A stretch of 64,000 bases of DNA, from the NCBI GenBank assembly GCA_948567375.1, contig OX419761.1:42658501-42722500 (forward strand). Direction: 5' to 3'. Shown here piece by piece: positions 1 to 11,492 of the stretch. The DNA comes from Lunularia cruciata. Its lineage: Eukaryota; Streptophyta; Marchantiopsida; Lunulariales; Lunulariaceae. The position numbers were made by a program, and so were the translations under genes. Below the pieces are notes generated by a model. That model was given only the letters and a program-made list of their open reading frames with translations, was not told the DNA's origin and did not search any database. How positions within the stretch are numbered: position 1 is the first letter of the stretch; each line of letters opens with the position of its first letter.

Positions 1-842
1 GTCCTGTGACTATGATTGAGAGTTTCAGGTTGCCATATTGTTTGTGAGAATCAAGTGTATTTCTAAATCAGAAATCTGGGGAAAATTTGCCAAGAACCAG
101 GAGCAAACCCTAAAAAGAAGATTTCAAAATTAGAGGAAGTAAAAAAAAAACCCAGGCCAACTTTGAGAGATTTTCAAGAGAGTTGTAGTGATTTGATTGA
201 AGTGTATTTTGTCATTGGAAAGCTTATCTTATAGGCTTTCCATTGACTCCTAGATCACTTGAATCCAAGCTATGTAGAATAGTTACTTGCATATGAGCTG
301 CGTAGAGTTTTCCCCATCAAAAAGACATAGAAAATCCCCACATGAAGTAGGAATTTGTTGAGATTTGAAGTACAGATGGGAGGAGGCTTGGAGTACAGGT
401 TGAAATGAGCTTGATGATAGAGCATGAAGGCTCTGAAGCTCTTTCCTGACAAAAAGTACAGAGAGTTGTTGCCTTTTTCTTGTGATTGGATCCTCTTTGT
501 ACTTGTATGCTTGTTTGTATGCCTAGTTGGCTTGGATTGGTGTGCGGGCTTTGCGCTCAGATTATTTCCTTCTAGGAGCGATGTGTATTTCTCCTTGGTT
601 ATGTTGGAAGTGATGACCAGCAGACCAGGAGTGCGTGTTGTGATGACAAGTCAGGTTGCCCGGTACTATCCTTCCCAATAGCAAGAATATTAGTTATGAG
701 AAAGGAGGGTTCCGGCAATAAGGGTCACACGTATGTTTTGTCGAGTCATTATGGGTTTACCTCTAGCCTCTGATCTGTAGTCTCCACAGCTAGGCACCTT
801 GTGTGTTCCCAGAGAGAGAAAAGGAAAGTACGACAACGTTCA
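1..842. other. Unassigned left edge
   Basis: No gene or repeat is recognised here. Small open frames occur on both strands but show no known motif. Homology to the family B retroelement (comparison with the copy near 41.0 kb) stops at about 843, so this is either flanking DNA or another, unrecognised insertion that truncates B1. Confidence 0.4.
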
Positions 843-1024
843 CCTAGATGGACTCCAAGTAGACCACTCTCCTTAGTAGCTATTGGATGTGTCCCAAGAA
901 TACCATGTCCACTCGGTCCATCGCCCCCAGCATGTGCCTGAATCGTCTCGATAGGCACAAGGCTTACTAGTGTCTGAGTGGTGATGCCTATCAAGCGCAT
1001 CCTATGCTACTCTGCCAAGCCAAG

Positions 1025-2000
1025 GCTCACAATCCAGGTCAAACAGTTCAGGTCCATAGCTTGACCTAACACCTTATGCCTGGATGCCTTTGACACTATT
1101 GGAACAGCGGTAATACCAGTGCAAAAACCCATTGCACGCTCTCTCTCATCAACGTTGGGCTCCACCAATTGTTGTAACTGTGAGTCCCAAACAAGTCCAA
1201 GTCCTCCCTCTCAAAAAGCATGAGAGCCTGGGAAACTCATGAGTGTGGGAAATGCGGCTCTAGGCTGTCCAACTAGGTTCACCACTACCATAGGTGACCT
1301 ATCAGCCACTACCATTGTTTGAGATTGACGCCCAACATCCAAGATATCATCAACAAGGATGTGGTCAAGTCGTTGAATCCCATCATAAGCGCGTTGTAGA
1401 ACCTCTCTGGGTAAGAGGTTCATCCACCAAAGACAAAGACGATGAGCCCGTGATCCCACTCTGGCTGCATCTAACAATATAGCAGGTCCCATCCAAGAAT
1501 GGACCTGATGTGTACTTGCCACCACTTTGGTGCAAGAATCACCCATCAAAGGAATGTTCTCCAAAAGGTAAGCTGGAGAAACAGACTGATGAACCTAGAG
1601 ATGTCGTAGTATCCGTAACATCTCCCAAAACACACCAGAATGAGGATCTTGAAGACCCAATCCTCTACCAGCACGTGTATGTCCCTAACATGGCCATCTA
1701 GAAATCACCAAGTAAATAGGCCCATGTCTCTCTAGGTCATGCGCCCCCAATAAGGAAATGTCTCCTGGTAGGGCCTTCTGGTAACCTCTGACTGTTGACA
1801 TTGGTAATAACTTTGGATACCGACAGGCCAAGTGTGCTACATTATGTAGAGAGACTCGCCTAGCAATCTCATCTCTCTCTACATACAAGTACCTCTATAC
1901 TCGTATACCCGCCTGTAACACCGCAGTTAGTCCAGTGTTGATCCCACCAAACAACTCCAATAGGTATATCCCCTCTACTAGATACTACCAAGCAATGAGT
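1025..2000 (-). pseudogene. DNMT3-type C5-cytosine methyltransferase domain of B1 (broken)
   Basis: Reading the minus strand, C5-methyltransferase motifs appear in canonical order. Motif I is LLELFGGINTG (about 1940-1965). A motif II-like YVERDE follows. Motif IV has the catalytic Pro-Cys (Cys codon 1688-1690), followed directly by a stop (1685-1687) and then GHTRAGRGLGL. Motif VI is LLENIPLMGDS (ENI about 1553-1561), motif VIII GSRAHR (1439-1456), and a motif IX/X-like RHKVLGQAMD lies near 1052-1081, preceded by PNVDERERAMGF. In the family these motifs bind AdoMet and carry out covalent catalysis on cytosine. The spacing and the SRAHR...WWxNL block resemble DNMT3 rather than plant DRM, whose motifs are permuted. 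In-frame stops make it inactive. The methylation activity of the ancestral protein is inferred. Confidence 0.82.
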
Positions 2001-2009
2001 GTGGTATCT

Positions 2010-2900
2010 AGAGGTGTCAAAGCAATTGCCTCTGGAGGCTCATCCTCACACTCATCTCTTGATGGTACAAAGGCTCCACTCCAAGCCTGTTGCACCAACT
2101 GATCTGCATGTTGCTGCAATGCCTCCTCTAAACTCCACAATGGAACATCCAAAGTGGATGGAACAATCCCACTTGTACTCCAAAGCTGAGTGATCTCCTT
2201 TGGTACTAGGGTATCCTCTGCATGAGCATTCCCCTCCAACAAGTCACCAGGCCAAGTAACTACACCACTGAAAGCTAAAATTGATGCTACCATGGTCTTG
2301 GATTGTAGTGAGCCAAGACTACCACTACTGAAGCGTACTGGTAGGCGACATACCCGTCCCTCACTAGACTGCCAACCAAGTCTATAAGAGGTTGTCTCCT
2401 CCTAATAGTCAATGCTGAAACCCATGGAGTATAACACTGCTCTCCCAACTAGCACATCATATGACTCAGCTATCGTTGCAATAGCCTGAGCTCTCACCAC
2501 CGAGCTATCAGTCGGATGACCAAGCTGAACTTGGACAACAAGCTCCCTACGTGTGATGTACTATGTCAAACCACCACCTAGAGATGTCTGGATCTGAAAT
2601 GGACACCTCTCCACATCGGTCTTTGGTAACTCCAGACCAACAACTGCAGCTTTCCCCAACATAAGGGGCTACGCATCCGAGTCTAACAAGACTCTCTATG
2701 GTGTATAGACCTTCCCTGAAGGTCCCACCAAACAAAAAATCCTCCTCTGGTTATCCAATAGGACAACACCAGGTGTGAACCGTGCTCTCTCAAAGGCCGG
2801 TCTAGTTGGCAACTCCTCCAGTCTAGCCGTTGATGCCTGCCATAAACCACTGGTCGTTGAACGGATCCCATGTTCCTCAACCAAGTCAGCTCCACTACCA
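2010..2900 (-). pseudogene. Protease and linker region of B1
   Basis: This stretch lies between gag and the methyltransferase. Near 2660-2710 the minus strand reads VLLDSDA then a stop and PLMLGKA, matching VLLDSGA in B2. This is the retroviral-type aspartic protease active-site context (D-S-G), with the Gly changed to Asp. Downstream a segment SYDVLVGRAVLY...GW follows, resembling the end of Ty3/gypsy protease domains (DVLLG). After it comes a linker of about 100 codons (2293-1985) without recognised motifs that leads into methyltransferase motif I. Several stops break the frame. Confidence 0.6.
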
Positions 2901-3229
2901 ACCACCTCTGATCTAGTAGTAGGAACTACACCATCCCTACTCTCACACAACGTGGCAGCCAACCGGAACATTGGGGCTGGGTCAACTCCCAATGTAAACA
3001 TGTCACTGGCTGAAAACAAAGGATGCCGCATAATCAGCTGAGCCGCCTCCAACATCATGCTAGACTCAGTCTGAGTAGTAGCAAGTGGATGACTAACAGG
3101 TAGTCCATCATGTACTCCATCACCACCTACCACACCTACACTAGGACGTCTAGGAACTATGGATGTCGTCTATAATGCCTCAAATAGCATGAAAGACTGG
3201 GGAAGTCTGACCTGTCTCCCAACCTCTCC

Positions 3230-4997
3230 TCTCTATGGGTCCAACTCCACTGATGCTCCTCTAGGCTCTGGAGCATGTACTGCACTCCTAGTCACTGCTG
3301 CAGATGCATCCACCTGTGTTGCTCCGCACATGAAGTCCAAAGCATCTCTATCACCAGCATATGAGGTGGAAGCCTCAGCACCCGAATTTGATCTCCTCTG
3401 AGCAATAGCCATTTTAGCCAATCTATGCTCCAACTGCTCAATCCGAGTAGCCATAGTTGTGTCAGAAGTAAGGGCAGGTACTACACCCCTACTAGGTGTA
3501 GATCCTCTACCACCACCTCTACCACCTCGTCCTCCATGAACTGGAGCTTGTCTACTACCTGCCATAGCAGCCCTACCACTCTGTAACTCCGGGTGTAGGT
3601 CAAAACACCGGTCACTAGTGTGACTAAATCTGTGGCAATGCTCACACTACCTCTGTGTTGGCTGTGATGCACTAGAGGTATCAAGTCCGATGCCCTGAGT
3701 ACACTCCTATGGTGAGGTCCACCACAAGTCCAACAAGCAACACCACCACTCACTGGCTGCTGCTGACCCAAAAATGAAGGTAAGGGTCTAACTCCACTAG
3801 GCTCTCCACTCGCTCCATAGGATCTAGGTTGTCCATCCTGTCCTCAAAAACCAACTGGGTGTGGTGCACTCTGCTGCACTCTAGAAGAAGTCACAGCTGT
3901 GGATGAGGTCTCCCTACCAAATCCAGATGTCACCACTCTCTCCTCCACCATATTGAGCTCAATACGCTCAGCCAAACCAAAGACTACTGCCAAAGTGGGC
4001 AAAGTAGCCTGCAACAACGTAGCATCACGAACTCTACATCGTAACTCCCTGTCCAGTATCCCATACTAAACTTGGACTGCCTGAGCCTCAATAACTCCCT
4101 AAGTGAAACTGATCATACGCCTCATGCAAATGTATGCCTTGCGTAGGCTCTCTCCAGCCTTCCGTTGGAACTCCTACAAGCTCCTCAACTTGTCAATCCG
4201 CACTCCTTGGTAGTTCTGCCTCAAACATAGGAAGAACTCCACCATGGGGTTAAACCCCGGTACCACACCACCTCCTGCAGCGGTACCTCCAATTGTAGTA
4301 GCACTATCTCCAGCTAGTGCACCTCCACTAGCTCCACCCACACTACTCGAGCTAGAACTCGTAGGTACAGCCGATCTACTCCTGGCCACCGAGCCTGAAG
4401 TGATGGAGACATAGTGTGGAGATCAATATTGTCTCCATAACTCAATCTCCTCCAAATGAGCTCTCTTGAACTCATGGTAGTCATCCATCAGCGGACCCTC
4501 CAAGTGCTGAAACAACCCCTTCCATGCCATGAAGGGTGTGAACAAAGTCAGGTTCCGCATCTGTTGCAGATCACACCAACTATCGAAATCCTAGATGAAG
4601 TCATCCAACTCAATGGTACCCATGTACCAGAGTAATGCCTAGGGCCTTTGGAGGCCCCATAGATCTCGTCCATGTCCCATAACAACGGTGCGGACACACC
4701 AAGTGCACTCTCAACTGAATCAGCTCTTGTGTCAAACTCCAACTCAAAGTCAATCTCCTCCCTCACTGGGACTTGAGATACAAGCTGATACCAAGCACCA
4801 CTCCGAGTAAACTCACTGCGTAGTGCAGGGCTAACTCCTCTGGAATCTCCAACAAAATCCATCGTGACAAAGTAACCACAATAGCAAACCCGAACCACCA
4901 ACTGCAACTGCAAGTCGCAGCAGCAAGTGCCCCACCAAGTGCCAACACCAAGTGCCAACACCAACTGAGCACCACCCACTAATGTAACTCTAACCAA
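3230..4997 (-). pseudogene. Gag region of B1 with two CCHC zinc knuckles
   Basis: The minus strand encodes gag-like protein in pieces: an N-terminal block (4997-4548) with VTMDFVGDSRG and LLWDMDEIYGASKG, a Ser/Gly-rich block (4389-4174), and a nucleocapsid region. Two knuckles are visible. The first is CWTCGGPHHR (about 3706-3738). The second is CEHCHRFSHTSDRC (3603-3647), a full C-x2-C-x4-H-x4-C that would bind nucleic acid. The same order occurs in B2, and the 5' gag part also occurs in B3. Frameshifts and stops separate the pieces, so no full protein can be made. Confidence 0.65.
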
Positions 4998-5570
4998 GAT
5001 AACTACACTAGGGGAAAGGGCAACCTGTAACCTGCCATCATAACACGCACTCTCACGGTCTGCATGTCATCACTTCCTGCCTCACCGAAGAGAAACAAAG
5101 GTAGTTTGACTGGTCATCACTCTAGCCTCACCACCGAGAGCACACCAGAGCACCAACATTCAAAAGTCAGGGCACCTCACACAAACGTGGTGCACAAACA
5201 GGAAGTAGAGAATGGAGGGGGTCCAATCACAAGAAATCTAAACAAAAACCATCCATCTCATAACACAACACAGGACTGACTCTGCCACCATTTGGCTTTT
5301 GACATAAGAGAAGTTTGGATCTAAGTCCTAAGCTACAAGGATCACCAAGAATGAGATCAAATTGCCTCTCCTAGCCAAAGCTACATGTGTATAGATAATA
5401 GTGGCACAGTCAATGGGACAACAAGTGAGGGTGGACTGTGAGCCGGCTTGTCTCTCACTCAGGATGAACCTTTGATGGCTATTATGGTAGCGCACCATGG
5501 ACTAAGAAGGCAAGGAACCCAAACTCCATCATACTCCTCCAAGGCTAACACTCCAAGACTCAAGACATGG

Positions 5571-8500
5571 TGTGACAACCCGGCAAATATCACCTTTGCG
5601 GTAATCGGGTCAGTAGAGTTCGTTCCCGCAGAGATACTATCCAAAATTGGTCGAATACAAAGACAAAAGTCACAATTGCAGTTCTTCTTGATGGCTTCTT
5701 TAATCTCTCAGGTAGAAACTACACCTAGAAGAGAGTAACAAGCTCACAATCTTGACAACTTGTCATAAATACACACACACATAATCACAACATAGCAAAT
5801 TCTATCCAAAAACTCTTGATTGTGATGATTCAGATTCTCCCAAAGATGGCACTTCACTGTGAAGACCAATTTCACCTCAGAATTGTGTTCCACCCCTCCA
5901 CTGAAGGCACAACTTTCTCGATCAAAATTGCTTTACATCAACTTTGTGCTGCACTCACAAATGCAGAATACTAACAACACTACAATTCCTCTCAGACCTA
6001 TCAAGGCATTGCTCCGATGCACTTCACTCAGGATCAAACACACAGAATGAAGATCAAGGCTGCAGATTCCAACATCCTCAAACACACCGACTTGCTCTTT
6101 GGAATTCTCCACACACTCACAACTACAAACACAAAATTGACAATCAGAATTAAGCTTAAGCGACAAGTACTGGGAACAGCACTTCACTTTATCTATCTTC
6201 AAAAATTTGAATATTGAATAACATTGTATTGCAAATGCTCCCCTTAAATACTGAAGCAAATGGCAGACTTGCCTACCTAGGCATCGCTTCCTAACATCCT
6301 TTCCTATCTACAGATCCTAAGTGACAGTCTATCTCTTCATATCTGCCTCTTCTTATCTCAAAATCGACACTTACTTCGATCCGATGTCTACTTCATCATC
6401 GGCTTCCAAACCCGATGATCTTCTTACTATTCCTTCTTTGGGTATATCTACATCTACCAAATCCTTCACTATTTCTGCTACTTCTTTACTAGAAACTACA
6501 ATTGCACTAAGGAGTGACTTATCCAACTCATTATCTCCTGACCCACTCTTCTCTAATGTGTCAATCATCAAGTCCGATGATACTTGTACTCCTACTTCTG
6601 CAACATCGGGTCTCTTCTCTACTGTCACACTATTCTAAATCCTCTCTAATTCTGAATTAACTAAATCTAATCTAAGACTAACATTATTCTCTACTTCTAA
6701 CATCTTCCGATATATACGCTCTCTCAATCAAATCAGCAACGTGTTCATATCCACATCTTTAGCTTTTCTCTTCCGAGTTTCCTGCACAAGCAACTTTAAC
6801 TCATGTAGGCAGGCTTCTTCCAATCTCCCTTCAGCCTCCGTGCTTAAGATGGCTCTCAACTTCCCCGCAACTTCTCCTATTGATTCCGACTCATATCTTC
6901 AAGAGCGCTCTACCTTCAGTTCTTCACGATACACCTTCAGCTCGTCTTCGTACTCTGCAGCAAGCATCTTCTTCTCCTCTACATATTGGGTACTTTGTAA
7001 CTCATCACTTCTGACTAGCTCTCGTAATTGTTCTTCTTCTTCTTGCCTGGCTGCTAACTCTCTCTGCCATGCTTGATCCTTTGCTACTGCACTCTTCTTC
7101 AAGTTGTCTAAATCCTGCTCCATTACGATGTTCATCGCCTTCAAATGGACATTCCTGATGTGCACATCACTCACTTCTTCCTTCATCTTATCGAGCCACA
7201 TCGTTTGTTCCTTGAATTCTCCGGCTCGCCTTTGCAATTCCTTCTCCTTTTTGGCGCAGCTCCCTTGTAGCATGGTCAGCGTTTTCTTCAGCAAGCTTTC
7301 CTCCCTCTGAAGTTCTTCCACTTCCGCACTTCTTCGGACTTGTTGCTCCTGCAGCTCCTTCACTTCACTTACTAGATACTTCACCATCTACAATTCGTTC
7401 ATCCCCTTCTTGCAATCTTGGGGAATTACCCTTTGATGCTCCTTCAACAGTTCCAGCAATGGTGTTACCACCTTCATCAGATAGGATATCCCGCCGAAGT
7501 GCTCTTCCTTGTCTTTGCCATCTCCGTTTGGAGTCTTCTCCTCCGTCATTGGCTCCTTCATCCGAAGTCGTGATCTTTGTATCTTCATCATGTCCGCACT
7601 TTCTTTGTCTTGGCCTCTTGAACTTGGCCCTGTGAGATTCTCTGCTTCCTCTTCTGCTCTTGACTTGTTTACTATCATTGTCTGACAAGCCTCACTTACT
7701 ACTGCCGATTGTTGGACCTCTAGCTCCCCATCGCTATCGCTCCCCGACTCCTCACTTTTCAATGTGAGCTCCTCTTCTTCCAATTCCTCTTCTTCCAATT
7801 CCTCTTCTTGCGACTCAGTCTCTTCCCCAGACTCCAATTCCAATGATGCCTCTTTTGCAATCTTCGCCATCTGCAACCTCAGCCGCCGAGTCTTTCTTTG
7901 CATGGGAGGCAACTTTGTTTCTTTGGGTTTGCCATGTTTCTTTGTCTTTGGAATGGTAATTTCTTTGACTTTCCACTATCCTGTCCTCACAAAGTATTTG
8001 TCATTTGCTCGAAGATGCAGCATGTACTGGCGCTCCTCCTCGTCTGCTTCCCGTCGCAAGTCGGGATGCATGTGAGACACCATATGATGACGCTCTTCTT
8101 CGGATAGTAGGTTCAGCCCGAAGTAGAAGTGGGCTATGAATGGTGCAAAATAATGTGGTGGCGAGCACATTCTCCAATTCACCACCATTTGCCTCGTACG
8201 GTGATGGAAACACTTTGCCCAATTCACTAGAGCTCCTGCAAACATATGATGGAAGAAGACGGCCTGCTGCATATTCACATAGGTAGTTCGTTCTGGCTTG
8301 AACATGGCCATCATCGCCCCCACAATACTTCTTTGGATTGGGTCCCGATAGGACTCCACCTTGTAGCCATTTGTGGTTCTCGGAGCAAAGAACAAATTGT
8401 GGATTTCCGTTGTCTCCTCTACAGCATCACACTTCCGATAGAAGGTGATCCCTGTTGGTTCTCTTGCTTCTCTTCCCAACACCAACTTCCAATCCGACTC

Positions 8501-9286
8501 AATCCATCGAGCCGGATTGCCTCTCTTCCCTTCCACCTCAGGACCCTCCTCACAATTATTGGCAGCGATCTCTGCCATCACTCCCGGGAAACTGAAATTC
8601 TAGTTCCATGCTAAAAAGGTAATACGAAGTCTAATCAAGACTTTGATTCTTGCCACTATATCTACCCTTCGAATTGCAAAACTTCTCACCACCAGCACGT
8701 TGGCCACCTTCTTCACCATGATCTGTTATCTCATTCTACAATGTTGGAAAATAAGACCCTCTCCTGGACAAGACACTTTAACTCCCTTAGGGTTTTGGAA
8801 AATCTCACTCTCGATGGGCTTTCGGACACGCATTACTACAAGACAACTACTCAAAGGAATTGGAAATTTACTCAGAGTATTCAACTTTCCCTTGCGTAGT
8901 TGCAATTTTATATTGCCCTGAATTGCAGTCATTCTTCAGTCAATTTTGTCAGCAAATTGCTCTCTTTTGCGTGCAGTCCCAGTCATTGTCAAGACATGCT
9001 TCTTCTGCCCCCGCCATTTCTTGACATGTACTTTCTTGCCATGTACAGAGGTTATTAAACGGTCTTCGTCTTTCTTGCGTCTTCCAACCCGAAGACTGTG
9101 ATCTTTGAACTTTTTCCGGCGTACTCCTCTTCCAAGTACCTCCATCATCGGATCCAATGTCATCTTCTTCAGATTTCCTCCAAAGTTTCTTCCGTCCATT
9201 CTTTATCCGCAATTTGACTTTCAATGCTTACTTCGTCTCTTAAACACTACTAACCATAGAAAAACAAAAAAAATGTGGGTACCACA
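5571..9286 (-). mobile_element. C1: 3.7-kb TG...CA element lacking paired LTRs
   Basis: The boundaries are set by the interrupted A1 LTR. The insert runs from TGTGACAACCC to GTACCACA, flanked by catgg (5566-5570) and cattg (9287-9291), a 5-bp duplication with one mismatch. A second copy (C2) has the same two ends. The two ends are not direct repeats of each other, so there is no LTR pair. The minus strand carries one long broken reading frame and no RT, integrase or transposase motif. It could be a very long solo LTR that contains coding sequence, or a non-autonomous element moved by an LTR-type integrase. The class is unresolved. Confidence 0.7.
6371..9199 (-). pseudogene. Long broken reading frame of C1, coiled-coil protein of unknown function
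   Basis: Six open segments (9199-8936, 8932-8726, 8581-7976, 7912-7388, 7387-6899, 6628-6371) all lie in the same minus-strand frame, so they are one frame of about 940 codons interrupted by a handful of stops. The order is: a basic N-terminal part; a domain with GVMAEIAANN, NPARWIESDW and FFHHMFAGALVNWAK; a Glu/Ser-rich acidic linker; then a heptad-rich coiled coil (7387-6899) full of E, K, L and Q. No catalytic motif is recognised. A diverged relative of the middle domain occurs at 19628-19816. I recall similar frames in plant repeat DNA but cannot name the family. Confidence 0.6.
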
Positions 9287-9855
9287 CATTGCTCACTAGA
9301 GAACTCAATGAGAGAGAGAGATAGTTGCAATTGAAAGGATGATGAGTACCTCCTCACCCCTTGTTTATATACTTGTAAAATAGTTACGTACCAAAGTTAC
9401 TAATTACCGTAGTAACTCAAGTTACTAGACTAAAAGTCAAGTAAAGTCAAAAAGTAGAAAGGAATATCCATTCACATGGGCATATTCTCCTAAGCATGTG
9501 GTCTTATCTTGACCCAACCACTAAGTCAAGGATTCCTTCACATGGGCTATCCTTGGACTATAGAAGAATCCAAAACAAAAAGGCTTGCGGGCCCAAGAGT
9601 TCTCAACTCTTTCCTCAAAGCCAAACACCTAGGAATAATACCAAGTCAACACACTAAAATCCAAAATAGTGGTGCTCATCTTTTCTACTTCCTCTAAAGT
9701 AAGGTCCCCTCTATCTTAGCTATGACTAACTTTAGCTAACCATGACTAATATAGAACCATCCTTTATCTCTATATAAATAATATCTCTTAAGTACTTGTA
9801 ATACCAAGCTAAATATCACAATACCACACATATGCACAAATGAATGTTACAAGAC

Positions 9856-10340
9856 CAGTTGGCTAGGGCACTAGTCTAGGAACAAGAGATCTAGGGGTCA
9901 AACCCTGTTGTGCACAATCTAGCAGGAAAGGCAGATTTTGCCAACCAATGACCAAGATCTACTCTAAACTAGCTAGCCTCACGCCAGCAAGCTGGCTTGC
10001 TGGCCCTTCTAGGCCTTTGTAGCCTTGAAACACCGAAATTCAGCCAAATGAGGCATTTCTTGTTGCCACTTCAAACCTCCTCCAAAATTGGCAAAACTTC
10101 TCCAAATCTGTGAAACTCCTCCAAATCTAGCTAAACAGTGAAAACTCCTCCAAATCTGGGACGTCAAATCTGAAGTAAAATCTGACATAAACCCTAAAGT
10201 TGGATGTCTGCCAAATCCTCCACTAACTTTCCACTCGAGCCAAATTGAAAACACGGGTTTTTCCAAATCACAAATTCATGAGAAGAGCTTCCCAACTCCA
10301 CCTTCAATTTGACTTTCTGAGCCCAACTCGCAACAAATTG
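9856..10340 (-). repeat. B1 LTR, part beyond the A1 insertion
   Basis: The sequence matches the reverse complement of the family B LTR at 47138-48462, from about position 48330 back to about 47843. It then stops, so the outer third of the LTR is lost. The segment cagcaagctggcttgctgg near 9990 is a shared landmark. Confidence 0.8.
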
Positions 10341-11492
10341 AGGTGTATGACAACAATGAGGTTTGATAGGGGTGTTGGATCCCTAAGTGTTCTAAAGGAT
10401 CAAGGCAATGTGTCAATTGGCCACAAGGGTTGTGAGTGTTGTGAAGTACCATGTATAAAAAAAAACCCATCCAATCACAAACCTATAGTATAGTAGTGAG
10501 GAATGCCTTTTGGGAAGGATAGAACATTCTCATTTACATTATGGTATGCACTCTATAGGTAACTATGTGGGTACAAACCTTTGGGGCCAATGACCTTCAA
10601 TATAGACTAAACCATCACCTTCAAGAGCCAAGTTGATAGGATATCTTTCATGAATGTGACTTGAATGTGTGATTTTTATTTCTATATTATGCCATTGTGG
10701 GGTGCAATACACTCTTTTAGGAATTGTCCTACCCAAGAGGGTAAAGATGCAACAGTAGAAAACTTGTGATAAAGTGACATTGTTTCCTTCATGCCTAACC
10801 ATTTCCAAATTGTATCCTTGTGGGAACAACCTGTTCTAATTGTACTATTAGTATGTCAACATTGGGTTGTCACAACTCGTTATGGAAATAGTTTGGCTTG
10901 TTGTTTATGGAATCTAGCTCTTTGTAACGGCAAGATAGTATCCAACACCTCCATTGTTGGTGTTACCATGTGGACAAAATGTACCAACATAAACCATGCA
11001 AGTGAATTATTGTTGTACTTCAAACAATTTAAAATGTCTTCCATGGTATTTTTTATTCCCATCTAGTCCTGTTATATGGGACATTGAGCTAGTAGTGCAT
11101 CATTAAGGTTACTATTCATCTTGATGTGAGCTGATGTCGTCTCATTTATTGCTCTTGCATGCTCATCTTCTTCCTATAGATGCCCTCATGTGGAGTTTTC
11201 TTCTTTTAGTTTTAGGCCTCTGCATCAAGAGTTTGTTGCAGATATCTCTCTATTATTGCTAGACTTTGTATGGACAATCCTACTTTTTTGTTTGTGCACC
11301 TAAAATGATGTCAACAAGGTTGACTCTTAGACTTTTAATTCAAGAAGGTTCATTGGAAAAAGTGGTGGGTGCATTGGTACACTCTTTAGACTAGCAATTG
11401 GAGCATCTTTGTCTTCCTCTATTGTTGCCGTCTTCTTGTCATGAGGTGCTTTGCAGGGTGGTGGTGAAAATTGCACTTTGTTGTTATCTAGT
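10341..11492. other. No recognised gene; possible remnant of a C-family copy
   Basis: Only short open frames occur and none has a motif I recognise. It adjoins C2, and DNA with weak similarity to the C1 frame appears farther right (13150-13251 and 19577 onward). This stretch may therefore be part of the same old C copy that C2 and E1 entered. That link is a guess. Confidence 0.25.

Larger units (their letters stand above)
5437..9851 (-). repeat. A1: solo LTR of family A, split by C1
   Basis: The LTR starts TGTGAGCCGG and ends GTTACA as written on the plus strand. The two halves, 5437-5570 and 9287-9851, join to about 0.7 kb and match the paired LTRs of A-inner throughout. The flanks are ggac (5433-5436) and agac (9852-9855), which with the uninterrupted family B LTR at 48.3 kb shows a 4-bp target duplication, one base mutated. 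No family A internal sequence is attached, so this is a solo LTR left by LTR-LTR recombination. It sits inside the B1 LTR. Confidence 0.85.
843..10340 (-). mobile_element. B1: decayed Ty3/gypsy-type element of family B with methyltransferase domain
   Basis: On the minus strand, right to left, it shows: a 5' LTR remnant (9856-10340 plus 5300-5436, split by the family A solo LTR); a candidate primer-binding site at 5274-5290 (TGGTGGCAGAGTC on the minus strand); gag from about 4997; two CCHC knuckles near 3700-3740 and 3603-3647; a protease-like block near 2690-2900; and a C5-cytosine methyltransferase domain at about 2000-1025. Homology stops at 843, so RT, RNase H, integrase and the 3' LTR are missing. 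Parallel alignment by eye with B2 (39.9-46.3 kb) gave the boundaries. The copy has many stops and is old. Assignment to Ty3/gypsy rests on the RT of B2. Confidence 0.8.

Noticed and set aside
749-1000. Minus-strand frame MRLIGITTQ... as a separate small gene
   Set aside because: It is the end of the B1 methyltransferase region plus a stop-free tail of unrelated flanking DNA.
1025-2000. Methyltransferase domain as a separate host gene that retroelements inserted around
   Set aside because: Both copies have it at the same place between protease and (in B2) RT, on the same strand, with no introns.
5933-6259. 108-codon minus-strand frame in the left part of C1
   Set aside because: Cys-rich reading without a motif and not kept in C2.
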